Below are positions 32,686 through 38,561 of a stretch of 38,561 nucleotides of DNA, one piece after another (position 1 is the stretch's first letter; each line of letters begins with the position of its first letter). The position numbers and the translations under genes are program-made. The notes below the pieces were generated by a model. It saw only the letters and a list, made by a program, of their open reading frames with translations. It was not told the origin of the DNA and searched no databases. The DNA is from an uncultured Verrucomicrobiota bacterium (lineage in GTDB: Bacteria > Verrucomicrobiota > Verrucomicrobiia > Verrucomicrobiales > Verrucomicrobiaceae), in contig CAILZI010000247.1 of assembly GCA_903838675.1 (NCBI GenBank), positions 1 through 38,561 on the forward strand, written 5' to 3'.

Positions 32686-33443
32686 CACTCGCTCCCCGCG
32701 TCCCCCGCCGTTCCCTTCGCTATTTTGAGCTCCGCCTTGGAGATCCTCATGGGCAGAGCGGGCAGGTGGTAGATGCGGTCCACGCCGCCTGCGGCAAAGA
32801 TCGCCCAGGCCATGTCTTCCTTTGCGCGCAGTTCCGGGCGCACGCATACGATGTGAGGACCTACCACCATAAAATACATGCCCAGGCGCTGCACGTGCAG
32901 GCGCGGGCGTACATCCAGCCCGATGTAGTTCGGCGGATCAATCGTTGACTCCCGGAAGGCCGTCATGAAATCCCGCGCGAAATGCTCAAACATCGTCGTG
33001 GCCCCATGCCCGAACTGGTTGTCGAAGGCGTGGTTGAAAGGAAACTCCTGGGACTCCATGCCCAGGGGCGAGGGGAAAACAAAGTGCGCCACGCCGGGCT
33101 CCCACAGGTCGTTGTCGCGCTGGCGCAGATACGCCGCCGCCAGGTAGGCCCCGGAGAATCCATGCTTGATGTAGCGGCAGCAGGCCTCGGCGATCATCCA
33201 GTGCTGGATCTGCATCCACTGCTCCGCCCCCTCACGGTCCACCTCCACCGGCTGTTGTTTGATGCAGTGGACCTCCTCCTCATCGCACTGCATCACCAGC
33301 CCGTATTTCGCCCCGTCTTGCGGCACGGCAAACTGGATCGCCCCGAAGGGCAGCAGATCCCGGATGCTGCGCAGCAGCCCCAGCCCCGGTTCAAGGATTT
33401 GCACAGAGCCTTTCGGTGTCTCAATGTTCATCTCCGGTACCAT
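32685..33443 (-). CDS. Cytoplasmic protein of unknown function
   Basis: A 252-residue product (248 if MNIETPK at 33431 is the start). No signal peptide or membrane segment is visible. The sequence is acidic in the first half (QCDEEEVHCIKQQPVEVDREGAEQWMQIQHWM) with several cysteines and His residues, and has a strongly patterned middle: CCRYIKHGFSGAYLAAAYLRQRDNDLW, FNHAFDNQFGHGATTMFEHFARDFMTAF. The C-terminus has LGMYFMVVGPHIVCVRPELRAKEDMAW. I recognise no family. It is upstream of the Cyc2-like gene on the same strand, but separated by 220 bases holding a pseudogene fragment, so co-transcription is doubtful. Confidence 0.6.
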   Translation of the reverse strand: MVPEMNIETPKGSVQILEPGLGLLRSIRDLLPFGAIQFAVPQDGAKYGLVMQCDEEEVHCIKQQPVEVDREGAEQWMQIQHWMIAEACCRYIKHGFSGAYLAAAYLRQRDNDLWEPGVAHFVFPSPLGMESQEFPFNHAFDNQFGHGATTMFEHFARDFMTAFRESTIDPPNYIGLDVRPRLHVQRLGMYFMVVGPHIVCVRPELRAKEDMAWAIFAAGGVDRIYHLPALPMRISKAELKIAKGTAGDAGSE

Positions 33444-33552
33444 AATATCGGTTGCCCAAATTGCCAGTCTCTGTGCTGGGGCTGGGCGTGAATCTTTGAG
33501 AGCTCAGATGCTTGCACTTCGGCCCGCTTTCGGCTGAACTGCATGCCGTGAG

Positions 33553-33587
33553 TCTGTCAAGAGTTTGCAAACTGACCTCATTTGAGC
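33553..33587 (-). repeat. REP-like repeat, diverged reverse copy
   Basis: Read on the minus strand: GCTCAAATGAGGTCAGTTTG then CAAACTCTTGACAGA, clearly related to the AAAATGGGGTCAGGATGCAAAT..TTGACA copies elsewhere but with more changes. Confidence 0.5.
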
Positions 33588-33663
33588 TGACCGCCAGCCC
33601 CGTGCCCTGGCTGTGAACTCCTTTCGCTTCACTCAGCCTTCATCCTATCCTCCTTCCTCCTCC

Positions 33664-33927
33664 ATGGACTCCTTCCACCTCGACACCCTGCTTGGTTTCA
33701 TCACTTTGTGGGGCTGCGGCCGCATCATCAAGAACCCCACCAAGGGCAACATCGTCAGAATGAATGTGTGCCTCTTTGCCTTACCGCTCTTCATGTGGCT
33801 CCGTCCTCCGGTGGCCACGCCCGCCGTCTGGGTCGCCGTCGTCGCAGACGCCCTCTTCGTTCTCATCCTCACTCAAACCCGGGCCCGCCCCACGCCGCCC
33901 ACCGCAGGGCAGGGGGAAACCCAGTAG
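33664..33927 (+). CDS. Small membrane protein
   Basis: From ATG 33664 the product is 87 residues: a short N-terminus (MDSFHLDTLLGFITLWGCGRII), then MNVCLFALPLFMWL and VWVAVVADALFVLILTQ as two hydrophobic helices, and a Pro/Thr-rich tail. A longer frame starts at 33613 but adds only a Ser/Pro-rich segment. No family is recognised. The transglutaminase-like gene follows after 48 bases on the same strand, so they may be co-transcribed. Confidence 0.45.
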   Translation: MDSFHLDTLLGFITLWGCGRIIKNPTKGNIVRMNVCLFALPLFMWLRPPVATPAVWVAVVADALFVLILTQTRARPTPPTAGQGETQ

Positions 33928-33975
33928 CCCCGCTGCGCCGAAGCGGCTTCAGTCACAGCATCCCCCCGCCAGCCC

Positions 33976-35040
33976 ATGACATCCACCCCGACCACTCCCC
34001 GATGGCTTCACCTCACGCTTCTGGCAGCGCTGTTCCTTGCGCCCCTCCTGGCAAGAGCGCAGACCGCGACCGATCTGCCGCTGCCAGCGCGGCCCTTTCA
34101 TGTGGAAGGTGAAGACGGTGCCCGCTGGGATGTGCGGATGACGGTGCATCACGCGCCGTTTCATGGCCTCGTATTTTATGCCGTGCCGCCGAATGATCCC
34201 TGCCAGACCATCAACAGCGTGGAGTTGTACGCCGAGACCGCGAAGGGCCGCATCGATGCCGTGCGCGTGGCCGATGCAAGCCCCTACAAGAAGCCCCTGC
34301 TGCAGCTCAGCATCGATGCCGCCGCCGCCTTCACCGTCGTCGCGCATGTGGAGGTGCAGATCCACCACACCAAGCTCGCCGCCGGCCCGCCAGCCGCCAA
34401 GGTGAAGCCCTTGCTGCCGCTCGGACGCAAAGAATACCTCGATGATGAATGGCCCGATGAAAAGGCGCGTGCGTGGTTCACCCAGTGGATGAAAACACAC
34501 AGCCTCATGCGTGGCGATGAAGACCACGCCGCATTCGCCTTCCGCGTGCTCAAGTTCATGCAGCAGCACTTCCGCTACGTCATTCCCGACAAGCTCCCCG
34601 ACTTCATCGCCGCCGTGAAAAGCGATCCCGCCATGGGCGACTGGCACTACACCCTGCGCACCGGCACCGGCGAGTGCTACCGCATCTCCGACACCTACTG
34701 CCGCATCATGCGCATGAACGGTGTCCCCGCGCGGCTCGTCAGCGGCAACTACGTCAATGAGCAGGACGGCCACCATCTCCGCAGCCTCATCTATCTGGCC
34801 GATGCCGGCTGGATCCCCGTGGAAGCCACAGCCAGCCTCGACAAGCAGCCCGCGCTCAACTACTTCGGCACCTGGGGCGGCCCTTTCCTCGCCGGCAACC
34901 GCAGCGTCAATTTTTCCCTGCCCGGCCCCCAGGGCCCGATGTACATCGGCACCCTCGACCGCCTCGCCTTCGGCTCCGCCTCTGGCACCTGGGATTTCCC
35001 ACCCGGCGAGATCACCGCCACCATTCTGTCCAAGCGCTGA
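33976..35040 (+). CDS. Secreted transglutaminase-like protein
   Basis: A 354-residue product with a signal peptide (LHLTLLAALFLAPLLARA, residues ~11-28). The transglutaminase/protease core lies at ~235-285: GTGECYRISDTYCRIMRMNGVPARLVSGNYV with the nucleophile Cys, then QDGHHLRSLIYLADAGWIPVEAT. The His of GHHLRS is the second triad member; the usual Asp of 'GWvpvDpT' is Glu here (PVEAT). The N-terminal half is a beta domain (EDGARWDVRMTVHHAPFHGLVFYAV) and the middle is a helical pre-core (WFTQWMKTHSLMRG ... VLKFMQQHFRYVIPD). It would act on extracytoplasmic protein or peptide side chains as hydrolase or transferase. Confidence 0.75.
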   Translation: MTSTPTTPRWLHLTLLAALFLAPLLARAQTATDLPLPARPFHVEGEDGARWDVRMTVHHAPFHGLVFYAVPPNDPCQTINSVELYAETAKGRIDAVRVADASPYKKPLLQLSIDAAAAFTVVAHVEVQIHHTKLAAGPPAAKVKPLLPLGRKEYLDDEWPDEKARAWFTQWMKTHSLMRGDEDHAAFAFRVLKFMQQHFRYVIPDKLPDFIAAVKSDPAMGDWHYTLRTGTGECYRISDTYCRIMRMNGVPARLVSGNYVNEQDGHHLRSLIYLADAGWIPVEATASLDKQPALNYFGTWGGPFLAGNRSVNFSLPGPQGPMYIGTLDRLAFGSASGTWDFPPGEITATILSKR

Positions 35041-35066
35041 GCTAATTTTCGCCATCAGCCGCACCT

Positions 35067-35100
35067 AAAAATGGGGACAGGATGCAAATACTTGACAAAA
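35067..35100 (+). repeat. REP-like repeat, copy 3
   Basis: AAAAATGGGGACAGGATGCA then AATACTTGACAAAA, two bases different from copy 2. Confidence 0.7.
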
Positions 35101-35195
35101 TATGGCTCAAAAAATCTCGCCGCATCAGCCACGTTTGTGCGCACCTCGTGGCCTTGAGCGTGACTGACTCCAGGTGAATCACACGCTGAATCTCG

Positions 35196-35209
35196 GTCAA
35201 GAATTTGCA
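35196..35209 (-). repeat. Partner half of REP-like copy 3
   Basis: GTCAAGAATTTGCA, the reverse complement of the TGCAAATTCTTGAC core, lies about 100 bases after copy 3. The two form an inverted pair, the arrangement seen for REP doublets. Confidence 0.45.
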
Positions 35210-35231
35210 CGCCGCCCCCAGTTGCTCTGAC

Positions 35232-35339
35232 CCGGAGGATAGGCCTCCGGCCTGTCCACGGCCCGAGGCTTCCAGCCTACGGATCAGGCACAGGCGGGAC
35301 GCCCATGCGCCAGAGACAGGCGGGACGCCTATCCTCCGC
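35232..35339. repeat. Inverted-repeat element in the spacer before the dehydrogenase
   Basis: CCGGAGGATAGGCCTCCGG with CCTGTC (35232-35256) pairs with GACAGGCGGGACGCCTATCC with TCCGC (35315-35339). A third partial unit, CAGGCGGGACGCC, lies at 35291-35303. With the REP-like pair it fills the ~320-base spacer between convergent genes. Confidence 0.55.
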
Positions 35340-35362
35340 CTCAGCCTCTTCACTTTCCGCAC

Positions 35363-36361
35363 TCACCCCCTCAGCGCCCCATTCTCATACACCGCCGGAT
35401 TCACCACCCAGCGTGGTTTGCGACCGGCCATCACATCCAGCACGGCATCCGCCACGGCCTCGCTGACCTTCGCGCCGCTGCCGTAGCCCAGGGAGGCCTG
35501 GTGCGGAGTGAGGAGCAGATTCGGCACCGCGTGCAGCGGGTGGTCGGCTGGCAGCGGCTCGATGATAAAAACATCCAGCGCAGCACCGGCGATCCATCCC
35601 TCCGTCAGCGCGCGGCCCAGCGCCGCTTCGTCGATCACCGCGCCGCGTGCGGTGTTGATCAGCACCGCGTTGCGCTTCATCCCGCGCAGTTCCTTCTCAC
35701 CGATGAGTCCGCGCGTCTCCGGCGTCAGCGCCGAATGCAGCGACACAAAATCCGCCTCCGCCAGCACCTGCTCCATCGGCATGAATTCAATGCCCAGACT
35801 GCGCGCCGCGTCTGAGGGGAAGGGGTCACAACCCACCACGCGCATGTCAAAGCCCAGCGCACGCTTCGCCACCGCCTGGCCGATGCCACCGCAGCCGATC
35901 AAGCCCAGCGTCTGCCCGCCCAGGTCCGGGCCCCACTCCGACTCCCAGCGCCCCGCCGCGAGGGATTGCGCCCCCTGCGGCAGCCGCCGCGCCATGGCCA
36001 GCAGCATCGCCATTGCATAATCCGCCACCGCGTTGTTCAGCAGGCCGGGGGTATTAGCCACTACCACGCCATGCTTTGCTGCTGCCGCCAGATCCACCGC
36101 ATCAATGCCGATGCCCCAGCGCGAAATGATTTTCAGCTGCGCCGCCTCCGGCGCGGCCAGCACCTCCGCATTGAAAGGGTCCATCCCCGCCAGCACCGCA
36201 TCCACGCCCACCAGTTGTGGCAGCAGCTCCGCCACCGTCAGCGGCCCATACTTCGGCGGATGAATGAGAGTGCAGCCCGCCGCCTCCAGCCGCGCCAGCG
36301 CGCGCGCGCCCACGGGTTCAATGCTCAGTGCTTTGGCGGTGATCAGAATTTTCCAGGACAT
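35363..36361 (-). CDS. D-isomer-specific 2-hydroxyacid dehydrogenase (phosphoglycerate dehydrogenase-like)
   Basis: I start at MSWKILITAKALS (36361); a second ATG four codons upstream is possible. The product is 332 residues, the usual length for the short, ACT-less form. The NAD-binding Rossmann motif is LGLIGCGGIGQAVAKRA (GxGxxG, ~150-166) with an acidic residue after VVGCDPF. The catalytic set is present: Arg in INTARGAVIDEAAL (~230-243), Glu in ALDVFIIEPLP (~260) and His in LTPHQAS (~283). The substrate-binding loop WGIGIDAVDLAAA matches the family. It would reduce a 2-oxoacid or oxidise a 2-hydroxyacid such as 3-phosphoglycerate; the sequence alone cannot fix which. No operon partners are present. 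Confidence 0.85.
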   Translation of the reverse strand: MSWKILITAKALSIEPVGARALARLEAAGCTLIHPPKYGPLTVAELLPQLVGVDAVLAGMDPFNAEVLAAPEAAQLKIISRWGIGIDAVDLAAAAKHGVVVANTPGLLNNAVADYAMAMLLAMARRLPQGAQSLAAGRWESEWGPDLGGQTLGLIGCGGIGQAVAKRALGFDMRVVGCDPFPSDAARSLGIEFMPMEQVLAEADFVSLHSALTPETRGLIGEKELRGMKRNAVLINTARGAVIDEAALGRALTEGWIAGAALDVFIIEPLPADHPLHAVPNLLLTPHQASLGYGSGAKVSEAVADAVLDVMAGRKPRWVVNPAVYENGALRG

Positions 36362-36618
36362 AAGTCCGCACATAACGCACCCCGTATGCGCGTTCCATCC
36401 GCAAATCCTGCCAGTCAGTCAGTCTTCCACCTGCATGCACGTGACCCGGCCGCTCATTAGAAACGGGAAAGTCCTAAAAAATTCTTGCGGATTTTATATA
36501 TGCTATTTAGTCGTGCCCCGATTGATCAAGTGCCGTGGTGCCAAACATTTGATATGAAACATTGATACCAGGGTTCGGCCTCAAGCTGCAAATCTCATCA
36601 CACCAAACCTATCAGACC

Positions 36619-37551
36619 ATGAAATGGAATGCATTGCTGAAAACGCTGGGCTTCATGTCACTGGCCGCCACCTCCGCTGTGGCCGGACCCTCCGCGCCTG
36701 CACCTAAAAACCCCATCGCACCCGCTCCGGTGGATGATGATCTCGGCATCACCGCCTCCATTGGTTATGACTCCCGCTACGTGTGGCGTGGTCTCAACTT
36801 CGGCCCCAACTGGGTGCGCGCAGGCATCAGCGGCACCCACACCCTCGTCGGCGGTACGGGCGAAGACAATGCAGGCAGCACCTCCCTCCTTTGGGATGTG
36901 CAGTACGGCTCCATTGCCGGCTCCAATCTCATCACCAACACCCGGAGCAATGTGCAGAATAATTTCACCTACGAGCGCCTGCAGGTTTCTGCCGCCCTGG
37001 CGCACGATTTTGGTCCAGCCACGGTGAGCCTCGGCTACCGCTACTATCAAAACATGGGGGCATTCGACACCCTCGGGCTCATGAACGCCGCCCAGGAAGC
37101 CTACCTTGGCCTTGCCACCGCGCTGGGTCCGGTCAACTTCTACTCCACGGCGAACTACGACTTCGTCAATTTCACCTGGTACTTCGATCTGACAGCGAGT
37201 TCCACGATCAAAGTCACCGACTCCATCAGCATCGTTCCATTTGCCACCATGGGCTATGGCCACAAGATGAGCTGGCAGTTTGCCAGAGGTCGGAATGCGG
37301 GCCTCGCCAACACCTGGGTGGGCCCAAACAGCACCGGCCCCAACAGCGTGACGGGCTTCACCGCAGTCACCACAGGTGTGCGCTTTCCCATCAAGGTCAG
37401 CAGCCGTGCGACCCTGACTCCCTACATCGCGGTGAATGTTCCCATCGGCGCCACGGCCAATCTTGCCAGCAACGTCCGTTACAATGGAGCGCCTGACTCC
37501 CCCTACAAGAGCGTGCTCTACGGCGGGGTCACACTCAGCATCAGCTTTTGA
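36619..37551 (+). CDS. Outer-membrane beta-barrel protein
   Basis: The start MKWNALLKTLGFMSLAATSAVA (36619) gives 310 residues with a signal peptide. The mature N-terminus has DDDLGITASIGYDSRYVWRGLNFG; 'YdSRYvWRG' is typical of a porin-like barrel family found in Verrucomicrobia and proteobacteria. The body shows regularly spaced amphipathic strands with aromatic girdles (RLQVSAALAHDFGPATVSLGYRYYQNMG, VNFYSTANYDFVNFTWYFDLTAS, SISIVPFATMGYGHKMSW) and a final GGVTLSISF, as barrel proteins end. The upstream ~185 bases are AT-rich (TTTTATATATGC near 36493) and probably hold the promoter. It is likely a structural or transport barrel. Confidence 0.75.
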   Translation: MKWNALLKTLGFMSLAATSAVAGPSAPAPKNPIAPAPVDDDLGITASIGYDSRYVWRGLNFGPNWVRAGISGTHTLVGGTGEDNAGSTSLLWDVQYGSIAGSNLITNTRSNVQNNFTYERLQVSAALAHDFGPATVSLGYRYYQNMGAFDTLGLMNAAQEAYLGLATALGPVNFYSTANYDFVNFTWYFDLTASSTIKVTDSISIVPFATMGYGHKMSWQFARGRNAGLANTWVGPNSTGPNSVTGFTAVTTGVRFPIKVSSRATLTPYIAVNVPIGATANLASNVRYNGAPDSPYKSVLYGGVTLSISF

Positions 37552-37666
37552 TCGTGGGCCGGGCCGTGAACCCCAGGCTCTGAGAGCGCGGACAAGGGAG
37601 AAAGAGCAAGAGCAGGATGAAGAGGAAGATATTCCTCCCACCCGCGTTCTCCTCCACTCACCCACC

Positions 37667-38443
37667 ATGCCCAGCTACTCAGACCTGCAAGACGCCACCG
37701 TCCTCATCACCGGCGGAGCCAACGGCATCGGCGCCGCCATCGTCCGCTCCTTCCACGCGCAAAACGCCCGCGTCTTCTTTTGCGACACCGATGCCACCGC
37801 CGGCCACGCCCTCGCCGCAGAGCTCGGCCCACGCGCTGCCTTCACGCAGGTGAATCTCATGCGCGAAGCCGAGATCATCCGCTGGGTCAAATCGATCACC
37901 CACGGCACAAAGAAAACCAAAAGCGCCGCGCCTCCGCAGCCCATCCACGCCCTCATCAACAACGCCGCACGCGATCCCCGCATGAGCCTCGCCAGCATGT
38001 CCGTCAAGGACTGGGACGACCTCTTCGCCACGAATCTCCGCGCCTACTTCCTTCTCGCGCGAGAGACCGCCCCGCACATGCCCGCCGGAGCCGGTGCCAT
38101 CATCAATCTCTCCTCCATCACCTTCCACATCGCCCCCGCTGAGATGAGCGCCTACGTCGCCACCAAAGGCGGCGTCATCGGCTTCACCCGCTCCCTCGCA
38201 CGCGAGCTCGGCCCGCGTGGCATCCGTGTGAACACCGTCTCCCCCGGCTGGATCATGACCCCGCGCCAGTTGAAACAGTTCGTCACCCCAAAGATCAAAA
38301 AGCAGATCCGCAGCTCCCAGTGCGTGCCCGAGCTCCTGCAGTCCGAAGACATCGCCGAAGTCGTCCTCTTCCTCTCCAGCACCGCCAGCCGCGCCATCAC
38401 CGGCCAGGAAATCCTCGCCGATCGCGGCTGGGCGCATTCGTGA
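37667..38443 (+). CDS. Short-chain dehydrogenase/reductase (SDR)
   Basis: I start at MPSYSDLQDATVLITGG (37667); the frame is open upstream but unlike the family. The product is 258 residues, classical SDR length. The cofactor motif is TGGANGIG (TGxxxGIG, ~15-22), with FFCDTD suggesting NAD. NNAA follows at ~103. The catalytic Ser lies in IINLSSIT (~146) and YxxxK in AYVATKGG (~160-164), then RGIRVNTVSPGWIMT. It catalyses NAD(P)-linked oxidation or reduction of an alcohol or sugar. It is followed by a simple repeat to the window end. Confidence 0.88.
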   Translation: MPSYSDLQDATVLITGGANGIGAAIVRSFHAQNARVFFCDTDATAGHALAAELGPRAAFTQVNLMREAEIIRWVKSITHGTKKTKSAAPPQPIHALINNAARDPRMSLASMSVKDWDDLFATNLRAYFLLARETAPHMPAGAGAIINLSSITFHIAPAEMSAYVATKGGVIGFTRSLARELGPRGIRVNTVSPGWIMTPRQLKQFVTPKIKKQIRSSQCVPELLQSEDIAEVVLFLSSTASRAITGQEILADRGWAHS

Positions 38444-38470
38444 ATGGGGGAAGGGGAGTGACGGCTCGTT

Positions 38471-38561
38471 CTCGAACTCGAACTCGAACTCGAACTCGAA
38501 CTCGAACTCGAACTCGAACTCGAACTCGAACTCGAACTCGAACTCGAACTCGAACTCGAAC
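38471..38561 (+). repeat. Perfect hexanucleotide tandem repeat (CTCGAA)n
   Basis: Fifteen uninterrupted copies of CTCGAA plus one base run to the last base of the window, so the true length is unknown. Read in frame it would encode Leu-Glu, Ser-Asn or Arg-Thr repeats, but no open gene enters it. It begins 28 bases after the SDR stop. Confidence 0.95.

Noticed and set aside
32443..32772. 109-codon plus-strand frame over the Cyc2-like promoter region
   Set aside because: Only its LPDGSRCLSPMVVRWVP part looks protein-like, as a fragment of the 29863 gene; the rest is antisense to two neighbouring genes' ends.
36658..37668. 336-codon minus-strand frame
   Set aside because: Antisense to the outer-membrane barrel gene, whose signal peptide, family motif and C-terminal strand are clear.
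38471..38561. Terminal repeat array considered as CRISPR
   Set aside because: The unit is 6 bases with no spacers between copies and no cas genes in the window; it is a simple tandem repeat.

Overview
The window reads as chromosomal DNA of a Verrucomicrobium-like bacterium (Verrucomicrobiaceae or a near relative). This is inferred from gene content: a PVC-type membrane-bound dehydrogenase with HEAT repeats and a C-terminal cytochrome c box, many secreted hydrolases with proline/alanine-rich leaders, short lipoproteins, a Res-Xre toxin-antitoxin pair and several dispersed inverted repeats. Base composition is GC-rich, except for a visibly more AT-rich stretch at about 320-2450. No rRNA, tRNA or CRISPR array was seen.

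Left end (1-6121): a surface-glycan block. A serine-rich protein with a LamG-like domain (cut by the window edge) is followed by a small secreted protein, a truncated LamG fragment, a SAM methyltransferase, a capsule-synthesis-type glycosyltransferase, a GT9-type glycosyltransferase and a GT9-methyltransferase fusion. The last gene has an in-frame TAG. The four enzyme genes are chained by 4-base start/stop overlaps.

6122-14906: a repeat-bearing gene-poor stretch with a small HTH protein and a MITE-like element. Then come a HEAT-like secreted protein, an ECF sigma factor with two Thr-rich lipoproteins behind it, a frameshifted small gene, an Ala-rich secreted protein, a Fic protein and a secreted metallo-beta-lactamase-fold hydrolase.

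14907-20643: a very large patatin-like lipase with six membrane segments between its two catalytic halves, the Res-Xre toxin-antitoxin operon, a lipoprotein and a four-helix membrane protein.

20644-30498: secreted and periplasmic degradation functions. These are the PVC dehydrogenase/cytochrome, a membrane protein apparently inserted between duplicated junction sequences, an M23 peptidase with PKD-like domains, a beta-propeller-like protein, a lipoprotein, a GH62-like arabinofuranosidase, a second MITE copy carrying a nested inverted repeat, and an unknown secreted protein.

30575-38561: the most interesting pair is a fused monoheme cytochrome-beta-barrel protein resembling Cyc2, followed in the same operon by a cupredoxin whose ligand spacing is like that of rusticyanin. 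This is a candidate outer-membrane electron-transfer module. After it come an unknown protein, a small membrane protein, a transglutaminase-like protein, a 2-hydroxyacid dehydrogenase, an outer-membrane barrel protein and an SDR oxidoreductase. The window ends inside a perfect 6-bp tandem array.
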